Shown here: positions 7,318 to 15,066 of the stretch, one piece after another
Numbering within the stretch: the stretch's first letter is position 1
How the letters are laid out: each line of letters begins with the position of its first letter
From: UBA668 sp046076025
Lineage (GTDB): Bacteria; Actinomycetota; Acidimicrobiia; Acidimicrobiales; Ilumatobacteraceae
Length of the DNA stretch: 21,113 nucleotides
NCBI GenBank assembly: GCA_046076025.1
Contig: JBJTRF010000073.1
Span: 1-21,113, forward strand
Direction of reading: 5' to 3'
The notes under the pieces: model-generated
Database searches by the model: none
What the model was told of the DNA's origin: nothing
What the model saw: the letters and a program-made list of their open reading frames with translations, nothing else
Translations under genes and position numbers: made by a program

Positions 7318-7784
7318 TCATCGGGAACCCTCGCCACCGAGACCGCTATCCATGCCTCGCCACGCGGCGCTCGCGGCGGTCGACTCAGGTTCATGCTCGC
7401 CTCGGCCGGTGTGCGGTCGCGCTTGCGCAGATTGCACGGGCGGCATGCGGCGGCGACGTTCTCCCACGTGTGCTGGCCGCCGCGTGACCGCGGCACGACA
7501 TGGTCGATCGAGTCGGCGAAGCCGCCGCAGTACTGGCACCGGTAGTCGTCACGAGCGAAGACCGCCCGCCGCGACAGCGACGTGCGGCGGTGATACGGCA
7601 CCCGCACCTGGTAGCGAAGCCTGATGACCGACGGGCTCATCACGACGAGGCGGGCCGAACGCAACTCGGAGCCGTCGTCGGCGACGAGATCGGCCTTGTC
7701 GGCGAGCACGAGGCATGCGGCGCGCCGTGCGGGCACCACCGAGAGCGGCTCGTAGGTGGCATTCAGCACGAGCGCAGCTCTCAT
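7287..7784 (-). CDS. HNH endonuclease family protein
   Basis: It has 165 residues. An N-terminal region rich in Arg/Val (1-75) is followed by an HNH domain: RDDYRCQYCG (Cys83, Cys86), IDHVVPRSRGG (Asp94, His95), WENVAAACRPCN (Asn109, Cys114, Cys117, Asn118) and LRKRDRTPAE. The two CxxC pairs would bind a structural zinc, and His95/Asn118 belong to the metal-dependent nuclease core. Proteins of this form are common single-copy chromosomal genes in actinobacteria; their DNA target is generally not known. Start ATG 7784 has GAGG 9 nt upstream. Its 3' end overlaps the lipoate-ligase-like gene, suggesting co-transcription. Nothing nearby suggests restriction-modification or a mobile element. Confidence 0.88.
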   Translation of the reverse strand: MRAALVLNATYEPLSVVPARRAACLVLADKADLVADDGSELRSARLVVMSPSVIRLRYQVRVPYHRRTSLSRRAVFARDDYRCQYCGGFADSIDHVVPRSRGGQHTWENVAAACRPCNLRKRDRTPAEASMNLSRPPRAPRGEAWIAVSVARVPDEWKPYLAMAS

Positions 7785-7849
7785 CGGGGCCTACCTCGTT
7801 GGCCCGACGGGGCGCGGATGTGCAGATGGGCCGCGGCCGGACCGGCGCA

Positions 7850-8107
7850 TCACCGGGCTCCGTCGTGGCGCTTGCACCATGCGAGGTAGTTCAGCACATC
7901 GTCGGCAGACACCGGGTGATCGTCGGTGCCGTATTGGGTGACCAGTCGAAACCTCAGATAGCCGCCCGATGGCACCGGCAGGAACGGCCGCCGCCGCCAC
8001 CAGCCACGTGGCGTCGTACGCCGCCACTGGCGGATGGCGGTGGCCCAGAGCGACGGCCGGACGACGACTGCGCCCACCACCGCGACAGCAGAGCGAACGG
8101 CGCGCAT
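7850..8107 (-). CDS. Small basic, tryptophan-rich conserved-type protein
   Basis: It has 85 residues and an unknown function. A short hydrophobic start (VRSAVAVVGAVVVRPSLW, about 4-21) leads into an Arg/Trp-rich centre (RQWRR, GWWRRRPFLPVP), then YLRFRLVTQYGTDD and a C-terminal DDVLNYLAWCKRH helix. The WWRRxPFLPxP and FRLVTxYG pattern looks like a conserved actinobacterial hypothetical family, as I remember it, but I cannot name it. It starts at ATG 8107, 14 bp after the acyl-CoA dehydrogenase stop, with a GGGC but no good ribosome binding site, so it probably relies on coupling. The frame is open far upstream, but that part shadows the dehydrogenase. Confidence 0.75.
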   Translation of the reverse strand: MRAVRSAVAVVGAVVVRPSLWATAIRQWRRTTPRGWWRRRPFLPVPSGGYLRFRLVTQYGTDDHPVSADDVLNYLAWCKRHDGAR

Positions 8108-8115
8108 CGCCCGTG

Positions 8116-8137
8116 GCAGGCCTACCGGGAGGCCTGC
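8116..8137 (-). other. Perfect inverted repeat spanning the acyl-CoA dehydrogenase stop
   Basis: GCAGGCCT and AGGCCTGC form a perfect 8-bp stem with a 6-nt loop (ACCGGG). The TAG stop of the dehydrogenase (8124-8122) lies partly inside it, and the next gene begins 8 nt beyond. It could act as an attenuating or processing hairpin between the two genes. There is no T-run, so a standard terminator is unlikely. Confidence 0.45.
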
Positions 8138-9345
8138 GGCTCCTTGGGCAGGCGCAGCACCATCTCGCCGACGATGTTGCGCTGGATCTGCGACGAGCCG
8201 GCATAGATGGTGCCGGCACGGGCGTTGAGGAAGGTGCCCACCCAGCTCCAGGTGCTGTTGGGGGCACCGGCGTCGTCGGTGGAGAATGCCGACGACGGCC
8301 GCCTCCCGGTGGGCACGAGCGCGTCGAGTCCGATGATGTCGACCGCCAGCTCGGTGACGACCTTGTGGTACTCGCTCCAGTACAGCTTGCTGATGGCACT
8401 GTCGGGCCCGGGCTCGTGGCCGGCGAGGAACTGGGTGAGCACCCTGAGACCGTTGTACCGCATGATCTGCACGCGTGCGTACGCGTCGGCCAGTCGCTGG
8501 CGGATCACCGGGTCGCGGTCGCGGCCGCGTTCCCTGGCCAGCAGGAGCAGGCGGTCGACCTCGGCCTGGAAGCGAATCGGGCTCGTGGCGGCCGCCTCGC
8601 CCCGCTCGTAGCCCAGAAGCGTCATCGCCACCGCCCACCCGTTGTTGAGGCCGCCGACGATGTTGCCGGCCGGCACCACGGCGTCGGTGTAGAAGACCTC
8701 GTTGAACTCGCTCTCGCCGCTCAGCATCCGGATCGGGCGCACCTCGATGCCCGGTTGGCGCATGTCGACGAGCATGAAGCTGATCCCCTTGTGCCGGGGA
8801 GCGTCCGGATCGGTGCGGACGAGCGTGAAGATGTGGTCGGCGAGATGGCCCGCAGAGGTCCAGATCTTCTGCCCGTTGAGCACCCACTGGTCGCCGTCGA
8901 GCACGCCACGCAGCCCGAGGTTGGCGAGATCGCTGCCGGCGTTCGGCTCGCTATAGCCCTGGCACCAGCGGTCGTCGCCCGACAGGATGCGCGGCAGGTA
9001 GGCAGCCTTCTGCTCGTCGGAACCCCACCGCAGCAGCGTGTTGCCGAGCATCTGAATGCCGAAGACGTCGTTCGGCCCGCCCATCGGCACGCCGGCCTTG
9101 GCGAACTCCTCGGCGATGATCACCTGCTCGAGCGCCGACATGCCACCGCCGCCGTACTCGACCGGCCAGCCCGGCGCGAGGTAGCCGCCCTTGGCCAGCA
9201 CGACTCGCCAGTCGTCGACGAAGGCAGTCAGCTCGTCGCCGTCGAGCTGCCCGATGCCGTGCCAGTCGGACGGCAGGGATGCGGCGAGGAACGAGCGCAC
9301 CTCGGCGCGGTAACGCTCGGCTTCCGGGGAGTACACAGGACGCAT
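8122..9345 (-). CDS. Acyl-CoA dehydrogenase (FadE-like)
   Basis: FAD-dependent enzyme catalysing alpha,beta-desaturation of an acyl-CoA; the substrate cannot be predicted. It has 407 residues, normal for the family. The N-terminal helical domain includes APGWPVEYGGGGMS (about 57-70). The flavin/substrate signature CQGYSEPNAGSDLA is at about 128-141, followed by LNGQKIWTSAGHLADH. LGYERGE (about 244-250) offers a candidate catalytic glutamate on the helix used by several subfamilies. The C-terminal GSSQIQRNIVGEMVLRLPKEP block is typical of actinobacterial FadE proteins. ATG 9345 lies 10 bp after the ROK gene; it has no Shine-Dalgarno but has TAGCGT 7 nt upstream, so it may be read both from the ROK gene and from its own leaderless promoter. 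Confidence 0.93.
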   Translation of the reverse strand: MRPVYSPEAERYRAEVRSFLAASLPSDWHGIGQLDGDELTAFVDDWRVVLAKGGYLAPGWPVEYGGGGMSALEQVIIAEEFAKAGVPMGGPNDVFGIQMLGNTLLRWGSDEQKAAYLPRILSGDDRWCQGYSEPNAGSDLANLGLRGVLDGDQWVLNGQKIWTSAGHLADHIFTLVRTDPDAPRHKGISFMLVDMRQPGIEVRPIRMLSGESEFNEVFYTDAVVPAGNIVGGLNNGWAVAMTLLGYERGEAAATSPIRFQAEVDRLLLLARERGRDRDPVIRQRLADAYARVQIMRYNGLRVLTQFLAGHEPGPDSAISKLYWSEYHKVVTELAVDIIGLDALVPTGRRPSSAFSTDDAGAPNSTWSWVGTFLNARAGTIYAGSSQIQRNIVGEMVLRLPKEPQASR

Positions 9346-9352
9346 CGCGCCG

Positions 9353-9358
9353 ACGCTA
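9353..9358 (-). promoter_or_regulatory. Candidate leaderless -10 (TAGCGT) for the acyl-CoA dehydrogenase
   Basis: TAGCGT ends 7 nt before the ATG at 9345 and overlaps the ROK stop codon TAG. It fits the actinobacterial TANNNT -10 at leaderless spacing. No clear -35 is visible. Confidence 0.4.
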
Positions 9359-10216
9359 CCGCGCCGCGCCCACCGCGTGCCGAGCGAGCGCTGCGGCACC
9401 GACGAGCGGCGCAACGAGGCCGAGGCGCGACGGAACGACGCGGAACCCCGAGGTGAAGTTGAGCTTGGCTCGCTGGTCGACTTCCTGCTGCACGGCGGTG
9501 AAGAACGGGTCGCCGAACCCGAGGGCCACGGCACCGCCGATGACGCCGAGTCGAAGATCGCCGATCGCCCCCACCGAGGCGAGCGCCCGGCCGACGAGGA
9601 TGCCGGTGCGCTCGACGATGGCCTGCGGCGCGCGCTGCGGCGGCCGGCCCGTCTCGGCCTCGAGTGCCATGCCGCCGCAGTACGCCTCGAGGCATCCGTG
9701 TGCCCCGCACGCACACGGCCGGCCGCCCACCTCGACGATGACGTGGCCGATCGCGCCTGCGTTGCCGAGCCGGCCCACGAGCAGCTTGCCGCCGATCACG
9801 ATGCCACCGGTGACGGCCGAGCCGAGCACCAGCGTGACGAAGTTCGACTCGCCGACCGCTGCGCCGCGCCACGCCTCGCCGAGCGCCACGGCCTTGGCGC
9901 TGTGGTCGACGACGGTCGGCATCTCGGTGAGCTCCTCCACCATCGACTGCAGCGGCACGTCGACGAGCGACGGCATGTGCAGGGGCGACACCGTGCCGGC
10001 GGTCACGTCGATCGGCCCGCTGACGCCGACGCCGCATCCCTGTGGTCGCGACGGGGCAGCGGCCATGACGCGCTTGACAAGCCGCGAGAGCGTGGGCCAG
10101 ACGTCGCGCGCCGGCGTGGGGACGCGGTCGCGGATGAGGATCTCGCCGTGCTGGTCGACGACCGCGGCGCTGAGCTTCGAGTTGCCGACATCGATCGACA
10201 GGAAGCACTCGGACAT
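9356..10216 (-). CDS. ROK-family protein with substituted kinase active site
   Basis: Belongs to the ROK (repressor/ORF/kinase) sugar-kinase family. It has 286 residues and no N-terminal DNA-binding domain, so by architecture it is like a glucokinase. The zinc site is intact: His158 in GH, then CxCGxxGC with Cys168, Cys170 and Cys175. The catalytic segment, however, reads VVDHSAKAVALGE instead of the usual v-E-N-D-A-N-a-a-A-L-G-E. The catalytic Asp is therefore Ser106 and the flanking Asn residues are His and Lys. The phosphate loop is DVGNSK (usual DIGGTK), and LGSAVTGG replaces the usual TGIGGG. Sugar phosphorylation is doubtful; it could be a sugar-binding or regulatory protein, or use a different substrate. 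It is divergent from moxR across 101 bp. The ATG at 10216 has TACGGT 7 nt upstream and no ribosome binding site. Confidence 0.88.
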   Translation of the reverse strand: MSECFLSIDVGNSKLSAAVVDQHGEILIRDRVPTPARDVWPTLSRLVKRVMAAAPSRPQGCGVGVSGPIDVTAGTVSPLHMPSLVDVPLQSMVEELTEMPTVVDHSAKAVALGEAWRGAAVGESNFVTLVLGSAVTGGIVIGGKLLVGRLGNAGAIGHVIVEVGGRPCACGAHGCLEAYCGGMALEAETGRPPQRAPQAIVERTGILVGRALASVGAIGDLRLGVIGGAVALGFGDPFFTAVQQEVDQRAKLNFTSGFRVVPSRLGLVAPLVGAAALARHAVGAAR

Positions 10217-10223
10217 GACAGCG

Positions 10224-10229
10224 ACCGTA
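10224..10229 (-). promoter_or_regulatory. Candidate leaderless -10 (TACGGT) for the ROK gene
   Basis: TACGGT on the minus strand ends 7 nt before ATG 10216. No Shine-Dalgarno is visible between it and the start. It fits the TANNNT leaderless pattern; no -35 is recognisable. Confidence 0.45.
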
Positions 10230-10305
10230 GCGCGCCGTCCTGCGCCGCAGCCGCCCAGTGCACAGAGTTCCGGGGCCTGCCGATGCGGGGGCAGAGTCGC
10301 ACGGT

Positions 10306-10311
10306 TACCCT
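10306..10311 (+). promoter_or_regulatory. Candidate leaderless -10 (TACCCT) for moxR
   Basis: TACCCT ends 6 nt before the ATG at 10318 and the stretch between is C-rich with no ribosome binding site. It is the plus-strand partner of the ROK promoter within the 101-bp divergent intergenic region. Confidence 0.45.
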
Positions 10312-10317
10312 CTGCCC

Positions 10318-11280
10318 ATGGCCGACTCCCCCAACCGACCGACCACATTCGCCGAGTACGTCGATCGCATCGTCGGCAACATCGCCCTTGTACTCCACGG
10401 CAAGCAGGACGCGATCGAGCTCGCCGTCGCATGCCTGCTCGCCGAAGGGCACCTGCTCATCGAGGACGTGCCCGGCGTGGGCAAGACAAGCCTTGCGAGG
10501 GCTCTCGCCACGTCGATCGACTGCTCGTGGAAGCGGGTGCAGTTCACTCCCGACCTGCTGCCCACCGACCTGGTGGGCGTGAGCGTCTTCCAGCGAGCGA
10601 CCGAGTCGTTCTCGTTCCAGCCTGGGCCGCTGTTCGCCAACATCGTGCTCGCCGACGAGATCAACCGTGCGTCGCCGAAGACGCAGTCGGCGCTGCTGGA
10701 GGCGATGGAGGAGCGGCAGGTCACGGCCGACGGCACCACATATGCGCTGCCCTCGCCCTTCATGGTCGCAGCGACCCAGAATCCCGTCGAGCAGGACGGC
10801 ACCTACCGGCTTCCCGAGAGCCAACTCGACCGATTCCTCATGCGGCTGTCCCTCGGCTATCCGTCGCGGGCTGCCGAGATCGAGATCCTCGACTCGCGGG
10901 CCGCGGTCGATCCCATGTCGTCGCTGCGCCCCGTGGTCACGGCAGCCGACATCGTCCGCATGCGCGAGGCCGTGCGAACCGTCCACCTCGCCGATGCGGT
11001 GAAGTCGTACCTCGTCGACATCTCCGAGGCGTCGCGTCGGCATCCCGGCGTCACGCTCGGGCTCTCGCCGCGCGCCACGCTGCAGTTGGCGCGGGCATCG
11101 CGGTCGTGGGCGGCGACACGCGGTCGCGACTACGTGCTGCCCGACGACGTGAAGGCCGTCGCTGCACCGGTGCTCGCCCACCGCCTCGTACTGCGCGCCG
11201 AGGCCGCCGGACGCGGCATCGACGGCATTCGCATCGTCGACGACGTCCTCGCCACGGTGCCGGTGCCGGCGGTCCGCTGA
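10318..11280 (+). CDS. MoxR-family AAA+ ATPase
   Basis: Cytoplasmic AAA+ ATPase of the MoxR type, generally thought to act as a chaperone in maturing partner complexes. It has 320 residues, normal length. Walker A VPGVGKTS is at about 51-58. Walker B IVLADEINR (Asp113, Glu114) runs into SPKTQSALLEAMEE. Sensor 1 is ATQNPVEQDGTYRLPESQLD, and the C-terminal lid contains LGLSPRATLQLARASR. ATG 10318 aligns well with family starts; upstream codons in the same frame lack support. It is the first gene of a three-gene operon: its stop abuts the DUF58 start with no gap, and DUF58 overlaps the transglutaminase gene. This moxR-DUF58-transglutaminase order is widespread in bacteria. The exact client is unknown. 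Confidence 0.95.
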   Translation: MADSPNRPTTFAEYVDRIVGNIALVLHGKQDAIELAVACLLAEGHLLIEDVPGVGKTSLARALATSIDCSWKRVQFTPDLLPTDLVGVSVFQRATESFSFQPGPLFANIVLADEINRASPKTQSALLEAMEERQVTADGTTYALPSPFMVAATQNPVEQDGTYRLPESQLDRFLMRLSLGYPSRAAEIEILDSRAAVDPMSSLRPVVTAADIVRMREAVRTVHLADAVKSYLVDISEASRRHPGVTLGLSPRATLQLARASRSWAATRGRDYVLPDDVKAVAAPVLAHRLVLRAEAAGRGIDGIRIVDDVLATVPVPAVR

Positions 11281-12477
11281 ATGCTCACGCGTCACGGCTG
11301 GGCGGCAGTCGCAGCGGCCGGCGGTGCCTTCGCCGCCGGGCGACTCTTCGGGCTCGTCGAGCTCTACGTCGTCGGCACGGCGCTCGGCGCGACCGCAGCG
11401 GCCGCGCTGGCGATCACCCGCCTGCCGCTGCCGTCGCTCGCTGTGTCGCGCAGTGTCGATCCACCGCTCGTGGCGGTCGGCGACCCGCTGCGGCTCGAGC
11501 TCTCCATCGCCAACCGCGGCCCTCGTCGCAGTCCTGCGCTGCGCCTCTGGGAATCCGTCGGCGACGGGGGCGCCGTGATGCAGGTCGACTCGCTTCGGCC
11601 TGCCAGCGCTGCCACCGCCGCATACCGCGTCCCCACTGATCGACGGGGCATCGTCGAGATCGGTCCGCTCGTCGCCGAGCGGCACGACCCCTTTGCGATC
11701 GCGAGACGGCTCATCGACGTGCCGGGCACAGTCGACGTCGTCGTCGTGCCGCGTCACGCCGCCGTGTCGATGCCCGAGCCCGGCGGCGGGGGTCCGCTGG
11801 CGCAGCATCTCACCGCGCGTGCGCTTGGACGCTCAGGCACCGAGTTCCACTCGCAGCGCGAGTACGTGCCCGGCGACGACACGCGGCGCATCAACTGGAA
11901 GGCATCGGCCCGCGTCGACACGCTGATCGTCACCGAGCGCGAGGCCGAGCGCCTCCGGCGCTGCACGGTGGCGCTCGCAGCCGACGATGCCGAGTTTGCG
12001 GCATCCGACGACCCTCTCGCCGCAGGTCGATTCGAGCTTGCCGTCAGCGTCGCGGCCAGCGTCGTGGTCGGCGCATGCGCCGCCGGCGTCGCCACGCGCC
12101 TGCTTGCTCCCGGCATCGACATCGCGGGCCGCGACATCTCGCTCGATGCCCTCCGCGGCCTGGCCACCGCATCCCCGCGCGAGGGACGGCTCGATCCGCG
12201 ATCGCTCACCGTCGCCGACGACGGCCTCGGCCTCATCGTGCTGGTATGCGCATCGCCCGAGGCCGGGCGCGCCGTGCTCGAGTCGATGCGCATTGCCCCT
12301 GACGACACCGTCGTGATCGTCTACGCAGCCGGCGACGCGGCTGGCGACGAGCCCGGCGGCGACGCCGGCGACGACCTGCGCGACGCGGTCCGCGTGGACG
12401 GGTCGTGGGTCATCGGCGCACGCTCGCTCGAGTCGTTCGCCGACCAGTGGCGGTCGCTCGTCGGGTCGCCGTCATGA
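11281..12477 (+). CDS. DUF58 domain protein
   Basis: Membrane-associated protein of unknown biochemical role and the usual partner of MoxR ATPases. It has 398 residues. Two N-terminal hydrophobic segments (about 8-20 and 26-46) are followed by an extracytoplasmic-type beta domain (about 50-150). Then comes the DUF58 signature REYVPGDDTRRINWKASAR at about 193-211. The C-terminal part (about 225-398) has the alternating pattern expected for the von Willebrand A-like region of these proteins, without a clear metal site that I can point to. The ATG starts directly after the moxR TGA and the stop overlaps the next ATG (ATGA at 12474-12477), so all three products are probably made in linked amounts. 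Confidence 0.92.
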   Translation: MLTRHGWAAVAAAGGAFAAGRLFGLVELYVVGTALGATAAAALAITRLPLPSLAVSRSVDPPLVAVGDPLRLELSIANRGPRRSPALRLWESVGDGGAVMQVDSLRPASAATAAYRVPTDRRGIVEIGPLVAERHDPFAIARRLIDVPGTVDVVVVPRHAAVSMPEPGGGGPLAQHLTARALGRSGTEFHSQREYVPGDDTRRINWKASARVDTLIVTEREAERLRRCTVALAADDAEFAASDDPLAAGRFELAVSVAASVVVGACAAGVATRLLAPGIDIAGRDISLDALRGLATASPREGRLDPRSLTVADDGLGLIVLVCASPEAGRAVLESMRIAPDDTVVIVYAAGDAAGDEPGGDAGDDLRDAVRVDGSWVIGARSLESFADQWRSLVGSPS

Positions 12478-14711
12478 GCACGCCGCGACTGCAGCCCATC
12501 GATCTCTGGGCCACGGTCGCGCTGGCGGCCACCACTGCGGTCACGGCCGTCACCGCCGGCCGGGCGTTCTCCGACTGGCAGTACCTGCGCCCGCTCCTGC
12601 TCGTTGCCCTGGCGGCACACGCCGTGGCGCTCGTCCTCCGCGCGGTGCGACTGCCCGGTTGGGTGGCAGTTCCGGCCGTCCTCGTCGCCGGCCTCTGGTC
12701 GATCTCGATCGCGTACTACCGCAGCAGCGCATCTGGCCTCGTGCCCGACTCGTCGACGCTCGATGCGTTCGCCGCCGACCTGCGCACCGTGATCGAGCTG
12801 TTCCCCACCGCCGTGGCGCCGGTTCCCTCGGCGAGTCCGTTCGCCGTCGCAGCGGCCCTGGCGCTCGTCGTCATCGTCGCGCTCTCCGACACCTTCGCCT
12901 TCCGCGCCGGCGGCCACTCGGAGGCCGTCGTGCCGCATGGAGCGATGTTCGTCATCGTGGCCGCCGTCGGCACGCCGCTGTGGCGGGTGGGCCTCGCGCT
13001 CGCGTGGACAGCTGCGGCGATCCTCACGGTGGGCATGCTGCGCGCCCGCGACCGCCGCCGGGCGTCGCAGTGGCTCGGCAACCGTCCCACGCCGCTCACC
13101 CGCGTAGTACCCCGACTGGCGGCGTTCGCGCTCTGTGCAGCGGCGGTCGGCGCAGTCGTGGCCCCGCGGCTTCCCGGTGCCGGCGATGACCCGCTCATCG
13201 ACACGCGCACCGGCACCTCGAACATCACCGAGGTCGTGAGCCCGCTCGTCGACATCCGCTCGACGCTCACCGACTCGAGCGGCAGGCTCCTGTTCACCGT
13301 CGAGTCGTCCGACGGCCCGCACTACTGGCGGCTGCTCTCGCTGCCGACCTTCGACGGCTCGGCGTGGAACCCGCCGGCGGAGGATCTCGAGGAGTTCGAG
13401 GGGTCCCCGCCCGGCGACCGATCCACGCGCGCTCGCGAGTCGCGGCAGCGGGTCACCGTCGAGTCGCTACGGGGACCGATGATCCCCGCCGCCTACCGCC
13501 CGGTCGACGCTGACGCGGAGCGCGACGTCTTCTGGGCGCCCGACAGCGAGAGCGCGATCATGCCGGGGCGCGGCCTCACCGAGGGCACGGTCATCGACAT
13601 CGTGTCGACAGTGGCCGAGCTGTCGCCCGAGATGCTCCGCGAGGTCTCCGCGAGTCCCGCACCCGACCCCGACTACCTCGCGCTCCCCTCGAACATCGGC
13701 ACCGGCATCGCCGATCTCGCCGCCACCCTGACCGCATCGGCTGCCAGCGACTTCGATGCGGCACTCACGCTTCAGCAGTGGTTCCGTGCCGAGTTCGAGT
13801 ACAGCACCGACGTCGACTTCAGCAACAGCGCGCGGGCCATCGAGGCATTCCTCGAGGCGCGTCGCGGCTTCTGCCAGCAGTTCGCCGGCACGTTCGCCGT
13901 GATGGCTCGCACGCTCGGGTTGCCGGCGCGCGTCGCCGTCGGCTTCACTCCGGGCGACCGGGCGGCCGACGGCTCGTATCGCGTCTTTGGCCGTCACGCC
14001 CACGCATGGCCCGAGGTGTGGTTCAGCGGCATCGGCTGGGTGGCCTTCGAGCCCACGCCGGGGCGAGGCAGCCCCGACGCCGCCGCCTACCTCGGCATCA
14101 GCCCCGAGCAGGATCCCGGCGAGGAGGCCGGCGGCCCGTCGACCACCGCCCCGTCGACGACCACGCTGCCGGCGTCGCCGACGACCACCGTGCCCGGCGC
14201 GACGCCGACCACGACACCGACGGCCACCACCGTCTCGGCAGCGGCCGGGGGCGCCGACAGCGGTGCCCCCGTGTGGTGGCTCGCCCTCATCCTCGCGCTG
14301 GGCGCCTGGGCGTGGTTCGGGCCGTCCGTCGTCGCGCACCTCGCCCGCCGGCGGCGTGCGGCAGCCGGCGGCCGGTCACGCGCCCTGCTGGCATGGCACC
14401 GGGCTGCGCGGTTCGCCGAATGGGCCGGCGGCGGACCCGCGGCCGGCCTCACGCCCCTCGAGTTCGCAGCCGCGGCGGGCGACCGGGTGGCCATCGGACG
14501 ACGCGACCTCGATGCGCTGGCCGCGCTCGCCGGACGGGTTGCCTACTCGGCGCACGGGCCGACGCAGCACGAACTCGACCGCAGCGAGGAATTGGCAGCG
14601 CGGATCGTTGCCGGATGCCGTCCGCTGCTCAGCCGCCGGCGGAGGGTGCTGCTGCGACTCGCCCCGTGGAGCGAGTGGTCGACGCCGAGGAGGCGCCAGC
14701 CCGACGGCTAG
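12474..14711 (+). CDS. TgpA-like membrane transglutaminase-domain protein
   Basis: It has 745 residues. About six membrane segments occupy 11-230. A DUF3488-like outer region (about 235-420) leads to a transglutaminase core: RRGFCQQFAGTFAVMARTLG with candidate nucleophile Cys467, GRHAHAWPEVW with His510, and VAFEPTPG with Glu526 in place of the more common Asp. A Pro/Thr linker (about 555-590) is followed by one more membrane segment (about 600-620) and a cytoplasmic DUF4129-like tail. This is the usual architecture of the third protein in moxR-DUF58 operons. The substrate is unknown; roles in the cell envelope have been proposed for the family. The ATG overlaps the DUF58 stop. The TAG stop shares CTAG with the stop of the convergent DUF3040 gene, leaving no room for a terminator. 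Confidence 0.92.
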   Translation: MSTPRLQPIDLWATVALAATTAVTAVTAGRAFSDWQYLRPLLLVALAAHAVALVLRAVRLPGWVAVPAVLVAGLWSISIAYYRSSASGLVPDSSTLDAFAADLRTVIELFPTAVAPVPSASPFAVAAALALVVIVALSDTFAFRAGGHSEAVVPHGAMFVIVAAVGTPLWRVGLALAWTAAAILTVGMLRARDRRRASQWLGNRPTPLTRVVPRLAAFALCAAAVGAVVAPRLPGAGDDPLIDTRTGTSNITEVVSPLVDIRSTLTDSSGRLLFTVESSDGPHYWRLLSLPTFDGSAWNPPAEDLEEFEGSPPGDRSTRARESRQRVTVESLRGPMIPAAYRPVDADAERDVFWAPDSESAIMPGRGLTEGTVIDIVSTVAELSPEMLREVSASPAPDPDYLALPSNIGTGIADLAATLTASAASDFDAALTLQQWFRAEFEYSTDVDFSNSARAIEAFLEARRGFCQQFAGTFAVMARTLGLPARVAVGFTPGDRAADGSYRVFGRHAHAWPEVWFSGIGWVAFEPTPGRGSPDAAAYLGISPEQDPGEEAGGPSTTAPSTTTLPASPTTTVPGATPTTTPTATTVSAAAGGADSGAPVWWLALILALGAWAWFGPSVVAHLARRRRAAAGGRSRALLAWHRAARFAEWAGGGPAAGLTPLEFAAAAGDRVAIGRRDLDALAALAGRVAYSAHGPTQHELDRSEELAARIVAGCRPLLSRRRRVLLRLAPWSEWSTPRRRQPDG

Positions 14712-15046
14712 TTGCGCTCGTTGCCGCCCGGTGCCTCACGGGGCACCCGTGCGCTGGCTGCAGCGCTGAAACTGGCGAGGCTCCGCTCGCCCAGCAGGCC
14801 GGCGTGGCGAACGGCCACCACCGCTGCGGCCAGCGAGCCGACGAAGCACCCGAACGACAGCAAAGGGCTGACGCCGAGGGTGGCGATCGTGAGCAGGAGT
14901 CCGATGAGCGTCGCCGACGTCGCCGTCACGAGCGTGCGCCGACTGCCGTGCCGGACCGTCTCGATCGTCCGGCCAAAGCCCGGGTCGCGCTGCAACTGCT
15001 CCTCGATCTGGCGGAGAATTCTTTGTTCGTCTTCGGAGAGCGGCAT
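14708..15046 (-). CDS. DUF3040 small membrane protein
   Basis: It has 112 residues. The N-terminus MPLSEDEQRILRQIEEQL is the recognisable DUF3040 signature found throughout actinobacteria. A short basic stretch follows (about 26-38), then two membrane segments (about 39-57 and 61-80) and a polar tail. Function is unknown. ATG 15046 is fixed by the signature and by GAGGAG 5 nt upstream, one of the best ribosome binding sites in the window. The 3' end overlaps the transglutaminase gene tail-to-tail by 4 bp. dinB lies 87 bp upstream on the same strand, so the gene could be part of the dinB transcript or use its own weak promoter. Confidence 0.9.
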   Translation of the reverse strand: MPLSEDEQRILRQIEEQLQRDPGFGRTIETVRHGSRRTLVTATSATLIGLLLTIATLGVSPLLSFGCFVGSLAAAVVAVRHAGLLGERSLASFSAAASARVPREAPGGNERN

Positions 15047-15066
15047 GTGAACTCCTCGGCAGCCTG

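Noticed and set aside
9279..11639. A 786-codon open frame on the plus strand
   Set aside because: It is antisense to the ROK gene and out of frame with moxR and DUF58, with low-complexity Arg/Ser/Pro composition and no motif.
10003..11808. A 601-codon open frame on the minus strand
   Set aside because: It is antisense to moxR and DUF58, which both have intact motifs; the translated sequence shows only biased composition.
14708..14711. CTAG shared by two convergent stop codons, considered as a special site
   Set aside because: Tail-to-tail overlap of stop codons on a palindromic CTAG is a simple consequence of dense packing; nothing further supports a function.
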